A stretch of DNA of 64,000 nt from Bog-159 sp035602155. Its GTDB lineage: Bacteria; Acidobacteriota; Terriglobia; Bryobacterales; Bryobacteraceae. Positions 45,386 to 53,513 of this stretch are shown in pieces. The notes under the pieces are model-generated. The model worked only from the letters and a program-made list of their open reading frames with translations, had not been told where the DNA came from and made no database searches. Made by a program: the position numbers and the translations under genes. The stretch's first letter is position 1, and each line of letters begins with the position of its first letter. Location of the stretch: the NCBI GenBank assembly GCA_035602155.1, contig DATNMW010000133.1:1-64000 (forward strand), written 5' to 3'.

Positions 45386-45528
45386 TTTGCATCCTTTGCA
45401 TTAAGCACGTTCGAGCCGCCCGTGTCCGGGCACTTGCTGCAATCATGAACTCAACACCTAGTTCAGTCAAGCAAATTCCATCAAGCGTGGTACTGGGCCG
45501 AGCGGTCATGGCGTTGCCGGGGCGGCGG

Positions 45529-46674
45529 TTACCGCGATTGCGCCCTGGCCTGCTGCTGCATGGCCACCTGGCGCAGCAGGATGAAGGACGAAACGTTTTC
45601 CGAGGTGAGCAGGCCCACCAGCTTTTCCCCATCCATCACTAGCGCGCAGGCCCGCGTGCCCGCCAAATCCTGGAGCACCTCGGAGAGGGGCGTTTCGGGC
45701 GAAACGCGGCGCGGATTGCGGTCCATGGCGGAGGCTACGTAGGCGTCCGGGCCATCGGTCAGCATGGCGCGCACCAGGGCGGCGCGGGTGAGCAGCCCCA
45801 GCACCTGGTCGCCATGCATCACCGGGAAATCGTTCTGCGAAGTGGCCAGCAGCAGATTGCCGGCGTCGCGAATGCTCTCGCCGTGCGAGAGCGTGCGAAA
45901 GTCCGTGATCATGGCGGCGCGCACCGGAACGCCCGTGGTCAGCAGGCGGCCGCGCACCGCGGCGCCTTCCTGCGAAGCGCCGATATAGATGAACATGGCC
46001 ACAAAGACCAGGATGAAATTGGAGGACAGCAGGCCGTACAGACCCAACATGGCCGCCAAAGCCTGCCCCGAGCTGGCCGCGATGCGGGTGGCTTCCTCCT
46101 CCGGCTTGAACAGCATCAGCACGGACCGGAGCACCCGGCCGCCATCCATGGGGTAGGCCGGCAGCAGATTGAAAACAAACAGCAGGAAATTGCCGGTGGC
46201 GATACGCTGCACCAGGTTGGCGTCGGTGGGATCGCGCAGCAACTCGACGGGCACGAACTGGTGCTGGGTGGCCAGCCAGCCGAACAGGCCCGCGGCGATC
46301 AGGCCATTCACCAGCGGTCCGCTGATGGCGATCCAGAACTCTTCCCGGCCTTTGGGGATGCGTTCCGGGCGGGAGATGCCTCCGATCGGGTACATGACGA
46401 TCTCCGTCGTGCGGATCCCATATTGGCGCGCCACCAGTGTATGCCCCAGTTCGTGAAGCAAGACCGACGCGAACAGCGCCAGCACATACAGCGCCGTCAT
46501 GGCCCCCGACTGCCGCTCGCCCACGCCGATGAACAGCAGGAAGATCAGCAGCATCACGAACGTGAAGTGAAAGCGCACCGGCACGCCAAAGACGCGCAGC
46601 ACGCCCAGCGTGCCGGAACTGGCCGCGGGCTTGGGCTTATCGTCGGTTGGCGTGGTTGGCGTGGCGTCAGGCAT
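45529..46674 (-). CDS. M50 site-2-type metalloprotease with two CBS domains
   Basis: A 381-residue membrane protein with about six hydrophobic segments. The zinc site is H74ELGH78, with the third ligand in NLLPAYPMDGGR. Two CBS domains occupy about 245-370 (VRAAMITDFRTLSHGESI, YVASAMDRNPRRVSPETPL) and probably bind adenine nucleotides. Such proteases cut membrane proteins inside the bilayer; CBS members are often linked to energy state. The substrate is unknown. It is divergent from rpmB with a 110-bp gap. Confidence 0.93.
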   Translation of the reverse strand: MPDATPTTPTDDKPKPAASSGTLGVLRVFGVPVRFHFTFVMLLIFLLFIGVGERQSGAMTALYVLALFASVLLHELGHTLVARQYGIRTTEIVMYPIGGISRPERIPKGREEFWIAISGPLVNGLIAAGLFGWLATQHQFVPVELLRDPTDANLVQRIATGNFLLFVFNLLPAYPMDGGRVLRSVLMLFKPEEEATRIAASSGQALAAMLGLYGLLSSNFILVFVAMFIYIGASQEGAAVRGRLLTTGVPVRAAMITDFRTLSHGESIRDAGNLLLATSQNDFPVMHGDQVLGLLTRAALVRAMLTDGPDAYVASAMDRNPRRVSPETPLSEVLQDLAGTRACALVMDGEKLVGLLTSENVSSFILLRQVAMQQQARAQSR

Positions 46675-46784
46675 GCGGCATCGGAGAACTCCGTACCATT
46701 GTCGCGCGAAGCGGGTGGAGTTGCGGAGGGACCTGTTCCACTGTTAGAATACTAGTTTCGCAGTCTTGAGGAGATCCCCGTAAC

Positions 46785-46976
46785 ATGGCACAGATTTGTG
46801 ATGTATGCGGCCGCGGTCCGCGGTTTGGCCACCGCGTCAGCCACGCCCATAATGTCAGCAAGCGCCGCTGGAATTTGAATTTGCAGTCGGTCCACGCGGT
46901 GATCAACGGCGCTACCAAGCGGCTGCGCGTGTGTACGTCCTGCATCCGCTCGGGCAAAGTTCAGAAAGCCGCGTAA
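46785..46976 (+). CDS. rpmB: 50S ribosomal protein L28
   Basis: A 63-residue basic protein of the zinc-binding L28 type: CDVC at the start (C5, C8) and CTSC near the end. NVSKRRWNLNLQ is the usual core. GAGGAGA precedes the ATG, and TAGAAT near 46746 with TTGCGG 18 bp upstream forms a plausible promoter. Confidence 0.96.
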   Translation: MAQICDVCGRGPRFGHRVSHAHNVSKRRWNLNLQSVHAVINGATKRLRVCTSCIRSGKVQKAA

Positions 46977-47022
46977 AAGGCCCGCGTAAAGGCCGGCTGC
47001 GGGTACGATTGCCCGCCCTCGA

Positions 47023-47574
47023 TCAGATAAACATCTCTTCGTCCTGAGTGGCGTTTTCCGGAGAATTCCGGTTGCCGCCTTGCGCATAGGTATTCAAGGC
47101 CGCCTTGAGGCCGGCCACGATGCCGTTGACCTCCTTAACCGGCTTCAGCACAGCGCTCTTGACGGCTTCGCTGGCGTGTTCCACCTGCTCGACGGTGTGC
47201 TCGACGGTCTGGTCGATCTGCGCAATCCGGGCTCTGGCGCGCTCGCTGGTGTCGTCGATCAACCCGCCAATGCGCTCGGCTTGCTGGCGGGCGGCCTTGG
47301 CGATGACCAGCGTTTCCGCCGTAATGTCGGCGATGCGCGGCCGGTTCTCCTCTAGAGTCTTGTTGGATGTGGTCAGTAACTTGTTGCATGCCGCGATGAA
47401 GTCGTCGAAATGTTCCACCAACGGCGCCAGCTTGGTCTGCGCTTCCTTGCCGGCCTTTTGGGCTTCCTTCCCGGCGCGGTAAAGAGCGGCCAAAATCAGC
47501 GCCTGCCACACCGAAGCGAGGCAGGCAAGCAGCACGCCCACCGCGATCACCCACCGGAAGACGTCTTCAGACAT
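47023..47574 (-). CDS. membrane-anchored coiled-coil protein, DUF948-like
   Basis: A 183-residue protein with one N-terminal transmembrane helix (WVIAVGVLLACLASVWQALI) and a long coiled coil (TKLAPLVEHFDDFIAACNKL to VEHTVEQVEHASEAVKSAVL). The pattern resembles DUF948 proteins, often found next to YtxH genes, as here. It lies 24 bp after the YtxH gene in the same orientation. A stress or envelope role is inferred from this pairing. Confidence 0.78.
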   Translation of the reverse strand: MSEDVFRWVIAVGVLLACLASVWQALILAALYRAGKEAQKAGKEAQTKLAPLVEHFDDFIAACNKLLTTSNKTLEENRPRIADITAETLVIAKAARQQAERIGGLIDDTSERARARIAQIDQTVEHTVEQVEHASEAVKSAVLKPVKEVNGIVAGLKAALNTYAQGGNRNSPENATQDEEMFI

Positions 47575-47598
47575 GGAGAACCCTCCCTGGCATTGGAG

Positions 47599-47916
47599 TT
47601 AGTGAGCCGGTCCGTTTCCGGTGGCGGGCTGCGCCGGCGGCTGATTCACAGCGTCGCGGTAGGCCTGCTTGCCCGCATCCATGGCGTCGGCGATGGTGTC
47701 CTTCTGACGATTCAACGCTTCCTTGCTCTTGGCCAGCAAATCGCCGGCTGAATCCTTCAGTTCCGCGCCGCGTTGTTTGAGAAAATCGGTGCCCTCGCCA
47801 GTCTTATCCTTTATGAGTTGGCGGGTGTCCGCGCCGGATTTCGGAGCAAACAACATGCCAATACCGATGCCCACGCCTAGGCCCAGCAGGAAACTCGAGA
47901 AACCGCTCTTATCCAT
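47599..47916 (-). CDS. YtxH-domain protein
   Basis: A 105-residue protein: one glycine-rich transmembrane helix (SFLLGLGVGIGIGMLFAPKS) followed by GADTRQLIKDKTGEG and a helical tail (DLLAKSKEALNRQKDTIADA). This is the YtxH pattern of general-stress proteins. GGGAGGAG lies close to the ATG at 47916. It is the first gene of a pair with the DUF948-like gene and divergent from recX. Confidence 0.85.
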   Translation of the reverse strand: MDKSGFSSFLLGLGVGIGIGMLFAPKSGADTRQLIKDKTGEGTDFLKQRGAELKDSAGDLLAKSKEALNRQKDTIADAMDAGKQAYRDAVNQPPAQPATGNGPAH

Positions 47917-47965
47917 CTCACTCCTCCCTTTACAGCATCTAGTATACCTTGCCTCATCCGAGCAT

Positions 47966-47985
47966 ATGGTACATTGCTGTACCAT
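47966..47985. promoter_or_regulatory. perfect palindrome in front of recX
   Basis: ATGGTACA (47966-47973), spacer TTGC, TGTACCAT (47978-47985): perfect 8-bp arms. It ends 15 bp before the recX ATG and could also affect the divergent YtxH gene. Because recX is often under LexA control, this is a candidate SOS operator; the half-site GTAC recalls cyanobacterial LexA boxes, but the spacing differs. Confidence 0.6.
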
Positions 47986-48000
47986 TAGAAGGCCTGTAGC

Positions 48001-48534
48001 ATGAAACAACGAAAACCTCTTCTCTTGGATGCTGCCGCCTTGTGGGACTACGCACTGTTGGTGCTGCGCGGCCGCGCGTATTCGAGCGGCGAACTGCGCG
48101 AGAAGCTGCGCCGCAAGGCCGAGCGCATCGCCGACATAGACCCCGCCATGGCGCGCCTGAAGGAATACGGCTACCTGGACGACCGGAAGTTCGCGGAGAG
48201 CTTCGTGGCGGCGCGCCTGGAAAATCAAGGGTTGGGCAAGACGCGCGTGCTGGCGGACCTGTCGCGCCGCCGGGTGGCGCCGGCGTTGGCGCAACAATCC
48301 GTGGGGAAAGTGTATGAGAACGTCAGCGAGGAGGCCTTGGCCGGCGACTTCGTGCGGCGCAAGTTCCGCATGGCCGCCAGGGAGAATCTTTTCCAGGATG
48401 AAAAGCAGATGGCGTCGGCGTATCGCAGACTGGTATACGCGGGGTTCAAGCCGGCAACGGCTGTCGCGGTGTTGAAAAAATTCGCGCGCGATCCGGACCT
48501 GCTGGACGGGTTCGAGCCGCCGGAAGAAGAGTAG
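48001..48534 (+). CDS. recX: RecX regulatory protein
   Basis: A 177-residue helical protein with RecX repeats: LWDYALLVLRGRAYSSGELR EKL-type first repeat, then RLKEYGYLDDRKFAESFVAA and a C-terminal third repeat (YRRLVYAGFKPATAVAVLKK). RecX binds in the groove of RecA filaments and limits recombination. recA is not in the window. A perfect palindrome lies just upstream. Confidence 0.9.
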   Translation: MKQRKPLLLDAAALWDYALLVLRGRAYSSGELREKLRRKAERIADIDPAMARLKEYGYLDDRKFAESFVAARLENQGLGKTRVLADLSRRRVAPALAQQSVGKVYENVSEEALAGDFVRRKFRMAARENLFQDEKQMASAYRRLVYAGFKPATAVAVLKKFARDPDLLDGFEPPEEE

Positions 48535-48563
48535 AGTAAGGAAGACAAGCCTCCCGGCCTGTC

Positions 48564-48926
48564 CTATAGCGGGTTCCGAGCGAACACGTATTCCTCGACA
48601 GGCTGGCCACCGATCAGATGTTGCTGGATAATTCGCTCGATGACTTCTGCCGTGGCCGAGCGATACCAGGTTCCCTCGGGATAAACCACCGCGATGGGAC
48701 CCTGCTCGCAGACGCGCAGGCAATTCGCCTTGGTGCGGTAAACACAGTGGCCGCCGGCCAGCAGGTCCAGCTCCGCCAGTCGGCGTTTCAGATACTCCCA
48801 AGATTCGAGACCCACTTCTTTCGGCGCGCATTTGGGCTTGGTCTGGTCGCAGCACAGGAAGATGTGGCGGCGGATGTTGCCGATCTGCAAGCCTTGGGCG
48901 ATTTGTACGAGGCGCTCGATTTCCAC
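48564..48926 (-). CDS. thioredoxin-like [2Fe-2S] ferredoxin
   Basis: A 120-residue protein with the pattern of thioredoxin-like ferredoxins (Shethna-type and NuoE-like). Cysteines lie in RHIFLCCDQTKPKCAP and KANCLRVCEQGPIAVVYPEG, giving four ligands for one [2Fe-2S] cluster. It probably carries electrons in the cytosol; the partner is unknown. The GTG at 48926 has TACAAT exactly six bases upstream and no ribosome site. It is convergent with recX, 29 bp apart. Confidence 0.85.
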   Translation of the reverse strand: MEIERLVQIAQGLQIGNIRRHIFLCCDQTKPKCAPKEVGLESWEYLKRRLAELDLLAGGHCVYRTKANCLRVCEQGPIAVVYPEGTWYRSATAEVIERIIQQHLIGGQPVEEYVFARNPL

Positions 48927-48932
48927 GCCTCG

Positions 48933-48938
48933 ATTGTA
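48933..48938 (-). promoter_or_regulatory. -10 box of the ferredoxin gene, leaderless spacing
   Basis: TACAAT on the minus strand ends six bases before the GTG at 48926, the same spacing as at four other genes here. Confidence 0.5.
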
Positions 48939-49110
48939 GCGCGCATGCGCAACTCGGGTGCTATGCGCTTTGCCGAATTGCCAAGCGCCATTCGGGCTGA
49001 CATTCCAAAATTGCTTTGCTGGATCTCTCCAATGTGCATTTTCCGGAAAGGCGGTGCTGCACGCACACGCGGTTTGAAGTGATTGCGCCCGAGTAGTGGG
49101 TCAATCTGCT

Positions 49111-49202
49111 TTGTGGGGCAGGTTGGCAACCTGCGGGCCGATTGTCAATCGGCCCAGTTTGCGCCGAGGTCCAGTCGGCGCGCGGGATGCCATGCCCCAC
49201 AA
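49111..49202. repeat. 92-bp intergenic inverted-repeat element
   Basis: It has the same perfect ends TTGTGGGGCA and TGCCCCACAA as the element at 25905-25999. Inside are CAGGTTGGCAACCTG (49119-49133) and the palindrome around GGCCGATTGTCAATCGGCC (49135-49155). Non-coding; it fills most of the 313-bp gap between the ferredoxin gene and the broken membrane protein. Confidence 0.78.
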
Positions 49203-49239
49203 GCTGCGCCTGAGCGGGACGACGCCGATTCGCCGGATA

Positions 49240-50371
49240 TCACGGCTGGCCCCACCCGGTAACCCCTAACACCCCCAAGATCTGCGGAGCCAGTTGCAGC
49301 GCGCAGCGCGGGACCACCATGCATAGCGGCGCCAGCGGCAACCATTTCAACGAGGGACCCCCTTCCAAGGCAAGCAAGACCAGCAGCGGCGATAGGATGC
49401 GGCCTATATCGGTTACCTCCAGCCACTGATCCCGCTTCAGAAGCACTCCCAAGAGTACGAACAAAAGCATGGCCCAGCCCCGCGGAGTGAAGCCGGTCTT
49501 GCGCGCCACGGGAAAAGCAACGGCAATCGCCAGTAGGATGCCCGCGATCGCCAGATAATCGAAACCCTTAACCGCGCCGTCCACCAGCGGAGGGAACGGA
49601 TACGGCAGCGGACGCAGAAGCCGGCTAATAGGGCCTGAAAACGGCAAACCGACAGGGCGTCCGGCCCAGGCGTGGGGCAACCGTGCGTCGATGTATCCAT
49701 ACCAACACAGCGCGGGAAGGGCCGCGCTGCCACATATGGCGGCGCGCCAGCAATAAGCCCGTGTCGCGGACCAGGGTGCGCAGCAAACAACACCGCATAC
49801 AGCTTCCAATCCGGCTCGCTATCCCGGCTATAGAGCGCGAACGCAATCACGAATGCCGCTAGTGCCACATTCACGCCCAGGCGATCCATGGAAACCATCG
49901 ACGCCGGAATGCATACGAACGCCAAACCCCAGGCCCGGCTGTGCCCGTGCAACGCGGCCAGGCGGCTCAGCCAATATGCGCCCAGCCCGAAGAAAAGCAA
50001 AATCACCGCGCGATAGGCGGTATCGATACGGTTAGCGCCGCCCCAGGCAAGCACGTAGGCCATCGCCGGAATCAGGATTCGTTTGTCGCGCAGCCTGGGA
50101 TTGTCGATCTACGCCGCATCCCGTCCGCCAGGAAGGGATCGTGCGAGATGTAGTGATAGAACTGTCCATCCCAGCCGTAGGATTGCTTGAAGCTATAGAT
50201 GTTCTCGCTGGCCAAGGCTGGGGGAATGGAGAACTTATCTCCCGTACAATATAAGGCCGTCCAGTTGCCGCCGTAGTTGCGCCGCACCGTGGGCGCCTGC
50301 CACGATAGGACTAGGGCGGCGCACAGCAGCGCCCACGCGGTACTCTTTAGGGCAGGCGTTTGTCGAGTCAT
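49240..50371 (-). pseudogene. multi-spanning membrane protein of glycosyltransferase-39-like type, frameshifted
   Basis: The minus-strand reading starts at ATG 50371 (MTRQTPALKSTAWALLCAAL), with YGWDGQFYHYISHDPF in the first loop. The frame changes near 50110 (then IDNPRLRDKRILIPAMAYVL), near 49795 (LVRDTGLLLA) and near 49755 (ALPALCWYGYIDARLPHAWA), and then stays open to 49240 through several more membrane helices. The order and character fit one protein of about 375 residues. At least three frameshifts make it non-functional as read. It follows frr in the same orientation. Confidence 0.72.
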
Positions 50372-50440
50372 CGTGGTGCGCAGCCGACGGGTCCGGGGGG
50401 ACCCGCGCAGACCAGGTTTCAGACCAGGAGCCTGCCCCAC

Positions 50441-51046
50441 CTATTTGATTTCGAGGATTTCCTTTTCCTTGCTGCGCGCGGCTTGGTCGATCTTATCCAT
50501 ATACGCGTTGGTCAGCTTCTGGATCTCGTCGTGCGCCCGCTTGTCCTCGTCTTCAGTGATCTTCTTGTCCTTCAGCAGCGCCTTCACCGCCTCGTTGCCG
50601 TCGCGGCGGATGTTGCGCACCGACACGCGATGGTGCTCGGCCACGCCGTGCAGGCGCTTCACGAATTCCTTGCGGCGCTCCTCGGTGAGCGGCGGGATCG
50701 GCAGCCGGATCATCTTGCCGTCATTGGCGGGATTCAGGCCCAAGTCCGAGACCCGGATAGCCTTCTCGATCGGGCCGATTTGCGAAGCGTCCCACGGCGT
50801 GATGGTGATCATGCTGGGCTCAGGAACGTGCAGGGTCGCCACCTGGTTGAGCGGCGAGGGCGTGCCGTAATAATCCACGCGAATGTGATCGAGCAGGCTC
50901 AAGGTGGCGCGGCCCGTGCGAATGGTGGCCGCTTCGTGCTGCAGGTCGCCAATGGCCTTCTCCATGCGCACTCTGACGTTGTTCTCGACGTCCTTAATCG
51001 ATTGGAAAGCCGGCCCGTCGGGGGCGGCGGTGTGTTCGGTTTTCAT
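50441..51046 (-). CDS. frr: ribosome recycling factor
   Basis: A 201-residue protein with the RRF pattern: IRTGRATLSLLDHIRVDYYG, TPLNQVAT-like SPLNQVATLHVPEP, then IRLPIPPLTEERRKEFVKRL and DEIQKLTNAYMDKIDQ near the end. The N-terminus is about 15 residues longer than usual. It splits post-termination ribosomes together with EF-G. It lies 7 bp after pyrH in the operon rplM-rpsI-rpsB-tsf-pyrH-frr. Confidence 0.97.
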   Translation of the reverse strand: MKTEHTAAPDGPAFQSIKDVENNVRVRMEKAIGDLQHEAATIRTGRATLSLLDHIRVDYYGTPSPLNQVATLHVPEPSMITITPWDASQIGPIEKAIRVSDLGLNPANDGKMIRLPIPPLTEERRKEFVKRLHGVAEHHRVSVRNIRRDGNEAVKALLKDKKITEDEDKRAHDEIQKLTNAYMDKIDQAARSKEKEILEIK

Positions 51047-51053
51047 AGGTGGC

Positions 51054-51761
51054 CTAGTGAATGAGCGTACCGATCGGCTCGCCCATCGCCATACGCATTA
51101 TATTGCCGCTGGTGTTCAAATTGAAAACGATTATCGGAAGTTGATTGTCCCGGCACATGGCGATAGAAGTGGCGTCCATGACGGCCAGCGACTTGGACAG
51201 GACCTCCAGATACGAAACTTCACGGTACATCACGGCGTCGGGGAACCGCAAGGGGTCTTTGTCGTAGACGCCATCCACGCGGGTGGCTTTGGCGATCACC
51301 TCCGCGCGGATTTCCAGGGCGCGCAAGGTGGCGGCGGTGTCGGTGGAGAAGTACGGATTGGAAGTGCCGCCCGCGAAGACGCACACGCGGCCCTTTTCCA
51401 GATGGCGTATGGCGCGGCGGCGGATGTAGGGCTCGGCCACCTCATGCATCTCGATGGCGCTCATCACCCGCGTGTGAACGCCGATCTGTTCCAAGGCGTC
51501 CTGCAGCGACAGGGAGTTGATGACGGTGGCCAGCATACCCATGTGGTCGGCCGTCACGCGGTCCATCTTCTGGGCTGCTGCGGCGATGCCGCGAAAGATA
51601 TTGCCGCCGCCCACTACCAGCCCAACCTGCACGCCGGCGGCGGCTACGGCGGCTACTTCGGTGGCCAGTTCCTTAACGCGCTCGGCGTTGATGCCGAAAG
51701 CGGCGCCTCCGGCCAGCGCTTCGCCGCTGAGTTTGAGCAGGATGCGCTTATACTGCGACAC
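51054..51761 (-). CDS. pyrH: UMP kinase
   Basis: A 235-residue amino-acid-kinase-fold enzyme. KRILLKLSGEAL, VVGGGNIFRG, DHMGMLATVINSL and FAGGTSNPYFSTDTAA are the nucleotide and UMP sites. It phosphorylates UMP to UDP. It overlaps tsf by 14 bp and precedes frr, the common bacterial order. Confidence 0.97.
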   Translation of the reverse strand: MSQYKRILLKLSGEALAGGAAFGINAERVKELATEVAAVAAAGVQVGLVVGGGNIFRGIAAAAQKMDRVTADHMGMLATVINSLSLQDALEQIGVHTRVMSAIEMHEVAEPYIRRRAIRHLEKGRVCVFAGGTSNPYFSTDTAATLRALEIRAEVIAKATRVDGVYDKDPLRFPDAVMYREVSYLEVLSKSLAVMDATSIAMCRDNQLPIIVFNLNTSGNIMRMAMGEPIGTLIH

Positions 51762-52398
51762 TGGCGTCGGGCGGCCCCTCGGCGCCGGCTTCGACTGCGG
51801 CTACGTCGCCCACTTTATACCGCGTAAACCGCGAAACTGTAATGTTTTCGCCCAGCTTTGCGATCTTGGTCTTGATCAACTGGCCGACCGTGAGAGAAGC
51901 TTCCTTGACGTAGGGCTGATCCAGCAGGCAAACCTCTTCGTAGAATTTCGCCAGGCGCCCTTCGACGATGCGGTCGATGACGTTGGCGGGTTTGCCTTCG
52001 AACGCCGCGCGGCCACGCTGGATGTCGCGCTCCTTGTCGAGCGCCTCGGCGGGAACGTCTTCCTTGCCGATGAACTTCGGGTCGGCGGCGGCGATGTGCA
52101 TGGCGATATCGTGCACCAGCTCTTGAAAATCCTCGGTGCGCGCCACGAAATCGGACTCGCAGTTGACTTCCACCAGCACGCCAAGCTGGCCGCCCGAATG
52201 GATGTAGCTGCCGATCAAGCCCTGTTTGGTGACGCGCGCGGCTTTCTTGTGCGCGGACGCGATGCCACGCTTGCGCAGAATCACTTCCGCGTTGCCGATG
52301 TCGCCGTGGGCCTCGATCAGGGCGCTCTTGCATTCCATCATGCCGGCGCCGGTGCGGTCACGGAGTTGCTTTACGAGTTGCGCGGTAATGTCCGCCAT
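51748..52398 (-). CDS. tsf: translation elongation factor Ts
   Basis: A 216-residue protein. The N-terminal UBA-like part (VKQLRDRTGAGMMECKSAL) and the core NCESDFVAR are conserved, followed by VCLLDQPYVK near the C-terminus. It is the short form without the second half of the E. coli core. It exchanges GDP on EF-Tu. The ATG at 52398 is preferred; 52404 is possible. A large hairpin lies between it and rpsB. Confidence 0.96.
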   Translation of the reverse strand: MADITAQLVKQLRDRTGAGMMECKSALIEAHGDIGNAEVILRKRGIASAHKKAARVTKQGLIGSYIHSGGQLGVLVEVNCESDFVARTEDFQELVHDIAMHIAAADPKFIGKEDVPAEALDKERDIQRGRAAFEGKPANVIDRIVEGRLAKFYEEVCLLDQPYVKEASLTVGQLIKTKIAKLGENITVSRFTRYKVGDVAAVEAGAEGPPDASVAV

Positions 52399-52428
52399 AA
52401 TCATCTAAACCTAGGAAACTAAGAATTT

Positions 52429-52501
52429 AACCGCCGATGCACGCAAATGGACGCAGATAAAACCCATTCTTATCGGCGTGCATTTGCGTGCATCGGCGGT
52501 T
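52429..52501. repeat. large inverted repeat between rpsB and tsf
   Basis: Arms 52429-52460 and 52470-52501 are 32 bp each with two mismatches and a 9-bp loop. Each arm is built of tandem units (CCGCCGATGCACGCAAATG, GACGCAGAT), the same style as the ACAGAT-type repeat near hemL. In the rpsB-tsf mRNA it would form a very stable hairpin. Confidence 0.88.
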
Positions 52502-52510
52502 TCAAAGATT

Positions 52511-53401
52511 TTAGTGCGCGCTTTCAGTGCCCACGGCTTCGGGCTCAAGTTCAGCGGTTTCCGAAGAAGGGCCCTTACGCGGCGATACCGGCGGCGGTTC
52601 GTCTTCCATCAGAGACTCCGCCATGATCTTCTCGGCGTACTTGGGATCCACGTATTCGGTGTATTCGGGAACCTCTTCCACCGGAGTTTCGTCGGTCACG
52701 ATTTTCTCGGTGGTGAATTCCTGCTCGCTGGCGAGCGCGCGGCCTTCCACCACCGAGTCCGCGATCTTGCTGGCGAACAGGCGAATGGCGCGCAACGCGT
52801 CGTCGTTGCCCGGTATCACATAATCCACCTCGTCGGGATCGCAATTGGTGTCCACGATGGCTACCACCGGGATACCCAAACGGCGGGCTTCCTTGACCGC
52901 GATGGCTTCCTTGTTCGAGTCGATCACAAACAGGAGATCGGGTAATCCGGGCATATCCTTTATGCCGGATAAGTTGGAATCCAGGTGTTTGCGCTCGCGC
53001 TCCAGGCGAATGATTTCCTTCTTGGGCCGGCCGGTGTAACCGCCCTCCACGCTGGACATGGCCTCCAGTTCCTTGAGCCGCTTGATGGACTTCTGCACAG
53101 TGGCCATGTTCGTGAGCAGTCCGCCCAGCCAGCGCTGATTCACAAAATACATCTGGCAGCGGCGGGCTTCCTCGGCGATGGCTTCCTGAGCTTGCCGCTT
53201 GGTTCCCACGAACAGCACGTTCTTGCCTTGGGAGGCCATTTCGCCCACGAACCGGGCGGCATCCTTGAACAGCTTCAAGGTTTTCTGCAGGTCGATTATG
53301 TAGATTCCGTTGCGTTCGCCGAAGATGTATTCCTTCATCTTCGGATTCCAGCGCTTGGTCTGGTGCCCGAAGTGAACACCGGCTTCGAGCAATTCCTTCA
53401 T
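52511..53401 (-). CDS. rpsB: 30S ribosomal protein S2
   Basis: A 296-residue protein from MKELLEAGVHFGHQTKRWNP, with the full S2 core (YIIDLQKTLKLFKDAARFVG, FVGTKRQAQEAI, VNQRWLGGLLTN, DTNCDPDEVDYVIPGNDDA). A 60-residue acidic tail follows. S2 homologues usually start four to five residues earlier (M-A-x-I-S-M-K). Here those codons are TCT ACG CCC GCA ATA TCG, and no ATG, GTG or TTG precedes the given ATG. The ribosome site GGAGG (53423-53427) lies 21 bases from this ATG but 6 bases from the ACG at 53416. The ACG may therefore be the real start. Confidence 0.95.
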   Translation of the reverse strand: MKELLEAGVHFGHQTKRWNPKMKEYIFGERNGIYIIDLQKTLKLFKDAARFVGEMASQGKNVLFVGTKRQAQEAIAEEARRCQMYFVNQRWLGGLLTNMATVQKSIKRLKELEAMSSVEGGYTGRPKKEIIRLERERKHLDSNLSGIKDMPGLPDLLFVIDSNKEAIAVKEARRLGIPVVAIVDTNCDPDEVDYVIPGNDDALRAIRLFASKIADSVVEGRALASEQEFTTEKIVTDETPVEEVPEYTEYVDPKYAEKIMAESLMEDEPPPVSPRKGPSSETAELEPEAVGTESAH

Positions 53402-53513
53402 CGATATTGCGGGCGTAGACTACCTCCTGAATTATCCGTGCCAAGGCAACGCGCGCGGTCCAAAGCGAGATTTACGCGCGGGACCCGGGCACACCAACTG
53501 CAACCAACAGACA

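Noticed and set aside
45814..46755. 313-codon plus-strand frame
   Set aside because: Antisense to the M50 protease gene; Gln/His/Arg-rich shadow.
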